Assembly (NCBI GenBank): GCA_018820855.1
Contig: JAHJNL010000007.1
Location: forward strand, 186,001 to 250,000
Length of the DNA: 64,000 bases
Direction: 5' to 3'
Origin: Pseudomonadota bacterium
Lineage (GTDB): Bacteria > Desulfobacterota > Desulfobulbia > Desulfobulbales > Desulfocapsaceae
This document shows positions 36,550 through 45,021 of this stretch, piece by piece. The position numbers were made by a program, and so were the translations under genes. Under the pieces are notes generated by a model that was given only the letters and a program-made list of their open reading frames with translations, ran no database searches and was not told the DNA's origin. Every line of letters starts with the position of its first letter. The first letter of the stretch is position 1.

Positions 36550-38528
36550 CGATATCCTGGCTGCCTGTTATCTGGACTGACATCCTGGGATCCATTGCCG
36601 TACTGGTTCTATCCGGCCTCTGTGCCATCTATTCCTTGAGGCTGCTCAAAAAGGGTTCTGACCAAACTTTCTACCATTACCTCTTTTTACTCACTCTCTC
36701 TTTTTTATTTTTCGCAGTCTCACGATCCTTCGGTCATCTGGTCAAGCAAACCTTGCTTTTTTACAATCAGGATCATCTCTGGCTATTGATTGCCCCCTTT
36801 TCCGGAGCCATCAATACTGCCGCATTTATAGTTGTTTTTTCTTTCGGCATCTACTGCAACCGTTCCCGTATTATTCATAATGAGCTTGAACAGCATAAAA
36901 CACATCTCTCGGCACTTGTGGCAGAACAAACCAGAGAATTGACGGCAACCAACCTGCGACTCAGTCAAGAGATCGCAGACCGGATCCTCACCGAAAAAGA
37001 ACTGGAAAAGGCAGTTTATGAGTTCAGTGCTGTCATGGATGCTATAGATTATGGCGTACTTTTCATGGATGACCAACTTCATTCGCGCATCGTCAATCGT
37101 GCTTTTCTTGAGTTGTGGGGGTTGCCGCACGACTTTGAAGCGAGACGGCCAAGTCTGCGGGAACTGCTGGAGTATAACCGCTATAACAATATCTATAAGG
37201 TTTCAGATGAGGAATTTGAGCAATATATGGATGAGCGGGAAGCTCAAATACGGCAGGGAACGATAGCCCCCATGATCTTAGAGCGCAAGGATGGCAAGAT
37301 TTTGCAGTATCAGTGTGTGGTTCTGCCCGATGGCTGGCGGATGCTTACCTATTTTGACATCACAGAACTCAAAAAAACCCAGGAAAAACTTGCCCAGTCT
37401 CAGAAGATGGAGGCCATAGGCATGATGGCAGGCGGCGTTGCCCATGACCTCAATAATATCCTCTCCGGTATTGTCAGTTATCCTGATCTACTGCTTATGA
37501 AGCTCTCGGAAAACAGCAAGATGCGCAAGCCACTGGAGGTCATCAAAGAATCGGGCCAGCGTGCCTCTCAGGTGGTCGCCGATCTCCTTACTGTTGCCAG
37601 GGGAGTCGCCGGCAGCCGGGAGATATGTTCACTCAACACCCTGATTATCGAACACTTGAAGTCACCAGAGGGCATGAAAATGCTTTCTCTGTATCCAGAG
37701 GTGCAGATCAAGACCGCTCTGGCCCCAGACCTGCTTAACATCTCCTGCTCATCGATTCATTGTAAAAAATGTCTCATGAATCTGTTGCTCAATAGTGCCG
37801 AGGCCATTGACGGCCCTGGGATCATTCATATTGAAACAAAAAACCAGTATCTAGAGACACCTGTTGCAGAAAATCAATATATGAAAACCGGTGAGTATGC
37901 TGTTGTCCGTATAACAGACAATGGGAAGGGAATAGAGGCGGAAGACATCAGTCACATTTTTGAGCCCTTTTACACCAAAAAAATACTGGGCCGAAGCGGT
38001 ACCGGTCTGGGTCTTGCTATTGTCTGGAATACTGTACAGGAGCATAACGGCACTATTACTGTCAACAGCAGCGAACAGGGCACAAGCTTTGAAATCTACT
38101 TCCCAATCATCAGGGAAGAACTCAGCAACAAGGCAGGTGCGGTCGATCTTGCGCAACTGCAGGGCCATGACGAACTCCTCCTGATAGTAGATGATGAGAG
38201 GCAGCAACGTGATATCACCGCTCAGATGCTGTCAATTCTCGGTTACCGGGTAGAAACGGTTGCTAGTGGTGAAGAGGCTCTGGCCTTTGTTCGAAAGCAA
38301 GCAGTGGATCTGATCGTTCTTGATATGATCATGGCCCCTGGTATCAATGGTCGTCAGACTTATGAACAGATCATTGCATACAGACCCGGACAGAAGGCCA
38401 TTATCGCCAGTGGTTATTCGGAAAACGAAGAGGTGGTAAAAGCCCAGGCACTGGGTGCTGGAATATTTCTGCGAAAACCCTACACCATTGAGCAAATCGG
38501 CATTGCAGTCAAAAACTCCCTGACCTGA
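36546..38528 (+). CDS. Hybrid sensor histidine kinase with PAS and receiver domains
   Basis: The 660-residue protein has three membrane helices (about 14-32, 43-60, 80-103), a short coiled coil (about 110-155), a PAS domain (160-275) with GVLFMDDQLH, a HisKA domain with GGVAHDLNN (His300), a HATPase with CLMNLLLNSAEAI, DNGKGI and GTGLGLAIV, and a C-terminal receiver with Asp593 (LIVLDMIM) and Lys644. It would sense a signal at or in the membrane and phosphorylate its own receiver. No response regulator with a DNA-binding domain is adjacent, so its output is unknown. Confidence 0.9.
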   Translation: MTISWLPVIWTDILGSIAVLVLSGLCAIYSLRLLKKGSDQTFYHYLFLLTLSFLFFAVSRSFGHLVKQTLLFYNQDHLWLLIAPFSGAINTAAFIVVFSFGIYCNRSRIIHNELEQHKTHLSALVAEQTRELTATNLRLSQEIADRILTEKELEKAVYEFSAVMDAIDYGVLFMDDQLHSRIVNRAFLELWGLPHDFEARRPSLRELLEYNRYNNIYKVSDEEFEQYMDEREAQIRQGTIAPMILERKDGKILQYQCVVLPDGWRMLTYFDITELKKTQEKLAQSQKMEAIGMMAGGVAHDLNNILSGIVSYPDLLLMKLSENSKMRKPLEVIKESGQRASQVVADLLTVARGVAGSREICSLNTLIIEHLKSPEGMKMLSLYPEVQIKTALAPDLLNISCSSIHCKKCLMNLLLNSAEAIDGPGIIHIETKNQYLETPVAENQYMKTGEYAVVRITDNGKGIEAEDISHIFEPFYTKKILGRSGTGLGLAIVWNTVQEHNGTITVNSSEQGTSFEIYFPIIREELSNKAGAVDLAQLQGHDELLLIVDDERQQRDITAQMLSILGYRVETVASGEEALAFVRKQAVDLIVLDMIMAPGINGRQTYEQIIAYRPGQKAIIASGYSENEEVVKAQALGAGIFLRKPYTIEQIGIAVKNSLT

Positions 38529-38734
38529 TTGTCTGGGCAAGCGAGAACACACTCACCTCTCTTACCCTTCTGCAGGGGAACTGCCTTGCAATATACGTGA
38601 AAACCCTTGCATACCAGACAATTGAGCAAAAGCGTCCTTCTTCTTTTTGTTGTTGCACTTTATTGCCAACCGTGTAAAAGCTACACATTGTGGTATAAAA
38701 ATATGCAAGTAAATGACAGCCATAAGGAAGCCCA

Positions 38735-40018
38735 ATGAAACTCGAAACCATCGCCCTCCACGGCGGACATGTTGTTGACCAAGACTCCCTATCCCGTGCT
38801 GTTCCTCTCTATCGAACAAGCTCGTTTCTCTTTAAAGATACAGAGCATGCGGCCAATCTGTTCAGTCTCAAGGAAATGGGAAACATCTACACCAGAATCG
38901 GCAATCCCACTCAGGATGTCCTTGAAAAAAGGGTGGCAGCCCTGGAGGGAGGAGCAGCAGCCCTGGCCCTGGCCTCCGGCACGGCTGCCATCTTTTACTC
39001 CATTATTAATATCTGCGAACAGGGTGATGAGATTGTAGCGTCCAATAACCTGTATGGCGGCACCATTTCTCAGTTTGATTCAATACTCCCACAACTGGGC
39101 ATTACCGTGCGAATGGTAAATCCCTTTGACCCGGAAAATTTCAGCAAGGCTATTAACGATCGCACCCGGGCCCTCTACTGTGAGACCATCGGCAATCCAG
39201 GCCTTACCATGACCGACCTGCAGTCAGTAGCAGATATTGCCCATAAGAACCGCCTGCCCCTGATCGTTGACTCCACCTTCACGCCACCCTCGTTACTTCG
39301 ACCCATCGAGCACGGAGCCGACATCGTTATTCATTCTCTTACCAAGTGGATGGGAGGACACGGAACCGCTCTTGGTGGTATTGTCATAGATGCAGGGACC
39401 TTTGACTGGACACACCCCAAATTCTCTTTATATAACACCCCGGATGCATCGTATCACGGAATGCGCTATGCTCATGATCTAGGTGAGATGAACTCCATTG
39501 CCTTTGCCCTGCGCATGCGACTGGTACCGCTGAGAAATCTTGGCGCCTGTATCTCTCCTGATAACTGCTGGATATTTCTCCAGGGTCTTGAGACCCTGAC
39601 CCTGAGAATGGAACGACATTGTGAAAATGCGATGACAGTGGCGACACACCTGCAGAACCATCCTCAGGTTGACTGGGTCAATTATCCCGGCCTGCAAGAC
39701 AGCGCAGGATATGCCATTGCTGAAAAATATCTTCATAACGGATTTGGTGGTATGGTGAGTTTTGGTATCAAGGGAGGTCTTGCCGCGGGAAAACGCTTTA
39801 TTGAAGGACTTGCCCTCTTCTCTCATCTTGCCAATGTGGGCGATGCAAAATCCCTTGCCATTCACCCTGCCTCCACCACCCACTCCCAGCTTTCTGCGGA
39901 GCAACTGGCAGCCGGCGGAATTACCGAAGCGATGATCAGGCTCTCCATCGGTATCGAGCATATTGATGATATCTGTGCTGACCTGGACCAGGCTCTGGAA
40001 AGATCAAAAGAAAAATGA
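38735..40018 (+). CDS. metY: O-acetylhomoserine sulfhydrylase (MetY-type)
   Basis: A PLP enzyme of the Cys/Met metabolism family, 427 residues. It has ETIALHGGHVVDQDSLSRAVPLYRTSSF-type N-terminus, YTRIGNPTQDVLEKR, ALASGTAAIF, VDSTFTPPSLLRPIEHGAD and the PLP lysine in HSLTKWMGGHGTALGG. These match MetY, which makes homocysteine from O-acetylhomoserine and sulfide; methionine gamma-lyase is a less likely reading. The stop overlaps metX by 4 bp, which supports the sulfhydrylase role. AAGGAAG lies before the ATG. Confidence 0.9.
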   Translation: MKLETIALHGGHVVDQDSLSRAVPLYRTSSFLFKDTEHAANLFSLKEMGNIYTRIGNPTQDVLEKRVAALEGGAAALALASGTAAIFYSIINICEQGDEIVASNNLYGGTISQFDSILPQLGITVRMVNPFDPENFSKAINDRTRALYCETIGNPGLTMTDLQSVADIAHKNRLPLIVDSTFTPPSLLRPIEHGADIVIHSLTKWMGGHGTALGGIVIDAGTFDWTHPKFSLYNTPDASYHGMRYAHDLGEMNSIAFALRMRLVPLRNLGACISPDNCWIFLQGLETLTLRMERHCENAMTVATHLQNHPQVDWVNYPGLQDSAGYAIAEKYLHNGFGGMVSFGIKGGLAAGKRFIEGLALFSHLANVGDAKSLAIHPASTTHSQLSAEQLAAGGITEAMIRLSIGIEHIDDICADLDQALERSKEK

Positions 40019-41169
40019 CAGCAAGTAAGCAACAGCCAAGGCTGGTGACAGCGCAGCAGTTTTACACCTTTGCTGAACCGCCTGACCAGATGCTTCTGGA
40101 AAGTGGTGCCCGTCTCGGGCCTGTAACCATCGCCTATGAGACCTATGGACAAATGAGTGCAGATCGGGACAATGTAATCTTGATCACCCACGCCTTTTCC
40201 GGCGATTCCCACGTTGCCGGTTATCTGGCTGATGATAAAGAAGATGCCAAACCCGGCTGGTGGGACTCCCTGGTAGGTCCAGGCAAGGGCATTGACACTG
40301 ACTCATATTTTGTCATCTGTTCTAATATCCTTGGCAGCTGTATGGGTTCAACAGGACCTGCCTCCATCAACCCCGCAACCGACAAACCCTATGGGCTTGA
40401 CTTTCCCATGGTCACTATCGGTGACATGGTTGCTGCACAAAAGGCTCTGATGGATCATCTGCAGATCAACAGCCTGCTGGCAGTGATCGGTGGGTCTGTT
40501 GGCGGCATGCAGGTCCTTGAGTGGTGCATCCGTTATCCGGATATGGTTCGCTCTGCCGTGCCGCTGGCCACTACCATGCGTCACTCGGCATTGGCCATTG
40601 CCTTTAACGAAGTGGCTCGCCAGTCGATTATGGCCGACCCCAATTGGAACAAGGGTGACTATTATGGTAAAGAAGGACCGGATCTGGGTCTGGCCATCGC
40701 CAGAATGATCGGTCATGTGACCTATCTCTCAGATGAGGCCATGCGCAGAAAATTCGGCCGCCGCCTGCAGGACAAAAGAGATTTTTCTTTTGGCTTTGAT
40801 GCTGATTTTCAAGTGGAAAGTTATCTTCGCTACCAGGGCTCAAAATTCGTGCGTCGTTTTGATGCAAATGCTCTGCTCTATATAACCAAGGCCGCTGATT
40901 ATTTTGATCTGGTCGACAATCTGACCACGAGGGAATCTATCCGGGACCTGTCCGGCGCTACTATCAAATTTCTCGTTATTTCCTACACCTCAGACTGGCT
41001 CTATCCGACATACCAGGCAAGAGAGCTGGTCCAGGCCCTGAAACGAAGCAGTCAGGACGTGAGCTTCTGTGAAATCAATGCAGACTGCGGTCATGACGCA
41101 TTTCTGCTCCCTGATGAACGTTTGACTAATCTTATCAGTGGCTTCTTAAAAGGTGTGTTTAATGGCTGA
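40015..41169 (+). CDS. metX: Homoserine O-acetyltransferase
   Basis: MetX acylates homoserine, supplying MetY. The 384-residue alpha/beta hydrolase has LITHAFSGDSHVAG, NILGSCMGSTGPASINP, the nucleophile elbow GGSVGGMQVLEW, DWLYP and the C-terminal catalytic His in NADCGHDAFLL. Acetyl or succinyl specificity is not safely read from sequence; acetyl is the default for MetX with MetY. It overlaps metW by 8 bp. Confidence 0.93.
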   Translation: MTASKQQPRLVTAQQFYTFAEPPDQMLLESGARLGPVTIAYETYGQMSADRDNVILITHAFSGDSHVAGYLADDKEDAKPGWWDSLVGPGKGIDTDSYFVICSNILGSCMGSTGPASINPATDKPYGLDFPMVTIGDMVAAQKALMDHLQINSLLAVIGGSVGGMQVLEWCIRYPDMVRSAVPLATTMRHSALAIAFNEVARQSIMADPNWNKGDYYGKEGPDLGLAIARMIGHVTYLSDEAMRRKFGRRLQDKRDFSFGFDADFQVESYLRYQGSKFVRRFDANALLYITKAADYFDLVDNLTTRESIRDLSGATIKFLVISYTSDWLYPTYQARELVQALKRSSQDVSFCEINADCGHDAFLLPDERLTNLISGFLKGVFNG

Positions 41170-41788
41170 GGCAATGCGTTTTGACCTGCAGATCATTGCC
41201 TCCTGGATAGAACCGGATTCTAGGGTGTTAGACCTTGGCTGTGGCAGTGGCACCCTGCTATCCTGGCTGAAAAACAACAAAAGCATCCACGGTACCGGCA
41301 TTGAACAGGATCAGGACAAGGCAGCTGACTGTATTTCCCGTGGTCTAACGGTCTTACAGGGTGATCTGAGTCTTGAGGTGCAAGACTACCCCGATAACAG
41401 CTTTGATTATGTCATTCTCAGCCAGACCCTGCAGCAGGTCTATGAACCGGCAAACCTCCTGAGCATGCTTGCCCGAATCGGTAAACGGGTCATTGTCAGC
41501 TTCCCCAACTTCAGTCACTACAAGATTCGGTGGCAACTCCTGACAAGGGGACAGGCACCAAAAAATGAACAGCTCCCCTACTCCTGGTACGACACCCCAA
41601 ATATCCGTGTCATTACCCTGGAGGATTTCAGAAGATTTGCCCGGGACGTGGGATACAGCATCATCAAAGAAGCAGCCATCAACACCCATCACCATGACAA
41701 AAAGGGCCATATTGTTCACTGGCTGACCAACCTGCGTGCAACTTATGGGATTTTTCTCATAGAAAAACGGCCGTCAGAAAAAAAATAG
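41162..41788 (+). CDS. metW: MetW, methionine biosynthesis partner protein
   Basis: The protein has a class I SAM-methyltransferase fold: RFDLQIIASWIEPDSRVLDLGCGSGTLL and then DYVILSQTLQQVYEP and YSWYDTPNIRVITLEDF. MetW is found next to metX and is needed for full MetX activity in studied bacteria. The ATG at 41162 has AAGG upstream and is preferred to the one at 41153. It gives 208 residues. Confidence 0.92.
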   Translation: MAEAMRFDLQIIASWIEPDSRVLDLGCGSGTLLSWLKNNKSIHGTGIEQDQDKAADCISRGLTVLQGDLSLEVQDYPDNSFDYVILSQTLQQVYEPANLLSMLARIGKRVIVSFPNFSHYKIRWQLLTRGQAPKNEQLPYSWYDTPNIRVITLEDFRRFARDVGYSIIKEAAINTHHHDKKGHIVHWLTNLRATYGIFLIEKRPSEKK

Positions 41789-41806
41789 CCCCAAAAGAAT
41801 ACAATC

Positions 41807-43021
41807 ATGTGTGAAATTAACCATATCAAGGCGGGATGGCTTATCGACGGCAGCGGCAGCCCTGTGCAGAAACAGATGTTGCTGACCATAAAGAATGGCA
41901 TATTCACTGGTGTTGACAGGTTTGCAGAGGTCAACAGTCCTGACCCTGCCTCTATTACAGATCTATCCCTCTGCACCATTCTGCCGCCCTTTGTCGATTG
42001 CCATGTTCACCTCTGCATGTCAGGGAGTACAGACCAGCGGGTCAGGAAGCAGCAACTCACAGCGGAATATAACGATCTGCGGCCCCGTATTGCACAGCAT
42101 CTGCACGATCATTTCTCTCATGGTGTCCTGGCCGTACGTGATGGAGGAGATCGCCAGGGGCATGTCCTTCGCTATAAAAACGAAGCAACTGAGGTCAGGA
42201 AAGAACCGGTATTTCTGAAAGTGGCCGGAAGAGCATGGCACAAGAAAGGTCGATACGGTCATTTTATTGGCCGCTCCCTCAATGATACTGAAACTCTTGC
42301 TGCTGCCTGTTTACGGGATAACGAAGCCATTGACCATATCAAGCTGGTCAATTCCGGTTTGAACAGCCTGAGTGTGTTTGGCCAAGAAACTTCCCCGCAA
42401 TTTTCACTCGATGAACTAAAAGAGCTCGTGACCCATGTCCATCAAAGAGGGAAAAAGGTGATGGTTCATGCCAACGGTCAGCTCCCTGTGCGCTTAGCAT
42501 TGCAAGCTGGATGTGATTCCATAGAGCATGGTTTTTTTATGGGTAAAGAAAATCTCAAACTCATGGCTGAACTGCAAACGACCTGGGTGCCGACAGCCTT
42601 TACCATGAAGGCGTATGCTGACACTTTAGAACCGAACGATACTCAGATAGACAGAGGAGTTGTGAAAAAAAATCTGTACCACCAGCTGGAACAGATTGCA
42701 CTGGCCAGAGAATTAGGGGTGCCTATCGCCCTGGGAACAGATGCAGGAAGCAAAGGTGTACTCCATGGCGAATCAGTTGTGGAAGAGATGAAACTGTTGA
42801 TGAAGGCGGGTTATCCTCTGTCCGAGGCAGTGCGATGTGCAACAGGCAACGGCGCACACCTGCTTGATATAGATGGGACAGGTCTCATTGCCAAGGGAAA
42901 ACCGGCCGATTTTCTGGTGGCTCGGGCAACGCCTGCAATGCTTCCTAGAAAGTTTTCTTTCCTTGAAGCAATTTATCTGGGCGGAAGTCCATGTGACATG
43001 CAGTTTTTCAATAAGGTTTAG
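41807..43021 (+). CDS. Amidohydrolase-superfamily protein
   Basis: The 404-residue protein is a metal-dependent hydrolase of the imidazolonepropionase/dihydroorotase superfamily. Metal ligands can be assigned: DCHVHL near residue 64, VMVHANGQ, SIEHGFF and ALGTDAGS. The substrate is not evident; the family includes amino-acid dipeptidases and lactone or carboxylate hydrolases. It starts 18 bp after metW and may be part of the same transcript, but a role in methionine metabolism is not shown. Confidence 0.8.
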   Translation: MCEINHIKAGWLIDGSGSPVQKQMLLTIKNGIFTGVDRFAEVNSPDPASITDLSLCTILPPFVDCHVHLCMSGSTDQRVRKQQLTAEYNDLRPRIAQHLHDHFSHGVLAVRDGGDRQGHVLRYKNEATEVRKEPVFLKVAGRAWHKKGRYGHFIGRSLNDTETLAAACLRDNEAIDHIKLVNSGLNSLSVFGQETSPQFSLDELKELVTHVHQRGKKVMVHANGQLPVRLALQAGCDSIEHGFFMGKENLKLMAELQTTWVPTAFTMKAYADTLEPNDTQIDRGVVKKNLYHQLEQIALARELGVPIALGTDAGSKGVLHGESVVEEMKLLMKAGYPLSEAVRCATGNGAHLLDIDGTGLIAKGKPADFLVARATPAMLPRKFSFLEAIYLGGSPCDMQFFNKV

Positions 43022-43093
43022 GCTGTTTTTTTTGAAAAACCGGTCTCTGTTTCTCCAACTTTTCGATCCTGTCTCCTGTCTATCCGCTCACAT

Positions 43094-43112
43094 AACTGCT
43101 TTGAGCAGTTTT
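43094..43112 (+). terminator. Weak terminator-like hairpin after the amidohydrolase gene
   Basis: Perfect 7-bp stem AACTGCT/AGCAGTT with loop TTG, followed by only two further T's. It lies 73 bp after the stop. The T-run is short, so termination would be partial. Confidence 0.4.
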
Positions 43113-43152
43113 AACCAGATAATTCAGAATTAAGAGCGGTCTATCTGAGCAC

Positions 43153-43181
43153 TTCCCTTTAGACGTTGAACATGGTATAAT
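43153..43181 (+). promoter_or_regulatory. Candidate promoter with extended -10 upstream of the DEAD-box helicase
   Basis: TATAAT at 43176-43181 is preceded by TGG, an extended -10 element. The -35 region at 17 bp (TTCCCT) is poor, which is usual for extended -10 promoters. It is a candidate by eye only. Confidence 0.4.
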
Positions 43182-43575
43182 TAACACAATTTACTATTAC
43201 TGCATAAAAAAAATGCCAGACAAACAAGAAGAGCGTTTTGTAATATTTTTCTTTGCTCGTTTCAAAAATCAAATCGTCTCGTGGTAATAGATAAAATCGG
43301 TAATTTACCTTGTTTTCTTACAGTTTCGCCTTATTTTCAAAAAGACAGACAAAAAATCATTGTGCTAATCTGAGTGAGAATTCTGATATCAGGATAACAA
43401 CTTTTAACGCCGGCTTGTCTCTATCTTGTCGGGAGTTAACCAGTTCTATTTCCCATTTCACCTGCAACCCTGCAGGGTAATCACCCTTGAACAAACAGTG
43501 CGTTATCACAGCACACGGCACAATATAATTGTTCCATTCTCCGCAAAGGAAATATGGGACCAATAAGGAGTTTTA

Positions 43576-44874
43576 ATGAGTTTTGCACAGTTTAATTTTT
43601 CGTCGCAGATTACGACCAACATCAGCAATTGCGGCTATGAACACCCCACCCCCATCCAGGAAAAAGCCATTCCCAAGGTCTTGAGCGGCAGCGATCTTTT
43701 GGGTTTGGCACAGACCGGAACCGGTAAAACCGCAGCCTTTGCCCTTCCCATTATTCAACGCTTAAGCAATGGCCCGCGCGGCAAAGTTCGTGCCCTGGTG
43801 GTAGCACCGACCAGGGAACTGGCTGAACAGATTAACCAGAGTTTTCTGGATCTCTCCGAAGGTACCGGCCTGCGCACGGTCACGGTATACGGCGGAGTCG
43901 GCAAAGGTAATCAGTTGCAGCAATTCAAACGTGGGGTCGAGGTAATTGTTGCCTGCCCAGGCCGTCTCCTGGATCATTTAAATAGCCACGATCTCAACCT
44001 GAACAAGGTGGACATCCTGGTACTTGATGAGGCAGATCAGATGTTTGACATGGGCTTTTTTCCCGATATTCGCCGCATTCTTAAATATCTGCCGAAACAC
44101 AGACAGACCCTGCTCTTTTCCGCCACCATGCCAGCCGACATCCGTAAACTCGCTGATGAAACGCTCACCAATCCTGAGGAAGTCCGAATCAACCTTGAGC
44201 AACCACTGAATTTGATCAGTCAAGTGCTCCATCCGGTGACCAAACCGCAAAAGACCGCCCTGCTCCTCCATCTCCTCAAGGAAACAACTGATGGCTCTAC
44301 CCTGGTCTTTACCCGTACCAAGTATGGTGCGAAAAACCTGGCCAAAAAATTAATAAGTACAGGGTACAAGGCTACTGACCTCCAAGGGAATATGTCACAG
44401 AATCAAAGGCAACGTGCACTCACTGGTTTTCGTGACGGTGATTTTACCGTACTGGTAGCCACCGACATTGCTGCCCGCGGCATTGATGTTTCGCTGGTTG
44501 GTCAGGTAATCAATTTCGACCTGCCTTCGACTGCCGAGGCCTATACCCATCGGATCGGTCGTACCGGTCGCGCCAAGCGCAGTGGTCGTGCTGTAAGTTT
44601 TGTCTGTCATGATGACCAGCCAATGATCAAGGCCATAGAGCGACTTCAAGGAAAATCCATCGAAAGACTCACCATCACAGGGTTTGCCATGGATAAGGAA
44701 GCGGATCAGCTGGAAACACCACGTCCGCATACTCCTCGGCGTAGCACAAAGAAAAAGATGCCAGCCTCCTCTCGTTCCGGTCAGCAGACGCGCTCAGGGA
44801 GCAAGGAAAAGAGCACAAAACCCAAACACCGCACCGGAGGCAATATCTTCGGTCTGGGTCGAGAAAAAAAATAG
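43576..44874 (+). CDS. DEAD-box RNA helicase (RhlE-like)
   Basis: An ATP-dependent RNA helicase of 432 residues with all DEAD-box motifs: Q motif YEHPTPIQEKAIP, AQTGTGKTAAFALP, PTRELAEQI, DEADQMFDMGF, SATMP, TRTKYGAKNLA, ATDIAARGIDV and HRIGRTGRA. The C-terminal 65 residues are basic and low-complexity, as in RhlE, which acts on ribosome assembly and RNA decay. AAGGAG precedes the ATG. The unusually long upstream region suggests mRNA-level control, as for cold-induced helicases; this is an inference. Confidence 0.92.
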   Translation: MSFAQFNFSSQITTNISNCGYEHPTPIQEKAIPKVLSGSDLLGLAQTGTGKTAAFALPIIQRLSNGPRGKVRALVVAPTRELAEQINQSFLDLSEGTGLRTVTVYGGVGKGNQLQQFKRGVEVIVACPGRLLDHLNSHDLNLNKVDILVLDEADQMFDMGFFPDIRRILKYLPKHRQTLLFSATMPADIRKLADETLTNPEEVRINLEQPLNLISQVLHPVTKPQKTALLLHLLKETTDGSTLVFTRTKYGAKNLAKKLISTGYKATDLQGNMSQNQRQRALTGFRDGDFTVLVATDIAARGIDVSLVGQVINFDLPSTAEAYTHRIGRTGRAKRSGRAVSFVCHDDQPMIKAIERLQGKSIERLTITGFAMDKEADQLETPRPHTPRRSTKKKMPASSRSGQQTRSGSKEKSTKPKHRTGGNIFGLGREKK

Positions 44875-45021
44875 ACGACAGAGTGGGTACCAGGCTTTGC
44901 GGTTTACAGATAGGTAGGTTGCGATATGGGTCACAAACCAACGCAGCCTGCCTTCCCCAATAAACCCAAAGCGTTTTCTTCTTATTTCGCCTGCTTTGAG
45001 TAAATCCCCTCATTAAAAAAA

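Larger units (their letters stand above)
43022..43575. other. Long intergenic region before the DEAD-box helicase
   Basis: This 554-bp stretch holds no gene I can support in either strand. It contains a small hairpin just after the amidohydrolase gene (43094), a promoter candidate with extended -10 (43173-43181) and a second TATAAT at 43524-43529 with a TTATCA at 15 bp. A hairpin AGGGT-AATC-ACCCT lies near 43480. If the first promoter is real, the helicase has a leader of about 385 nt. Confidence 0.5.

Noticed and set aside
38529-38734. Search for a SAM riboswitch upstream of metY
   Set aside because: No SAM-I, SAM-II or SAM-III consensus was found; only a 5-bp GTGTA/TACAC hairpin near a TATAAA.
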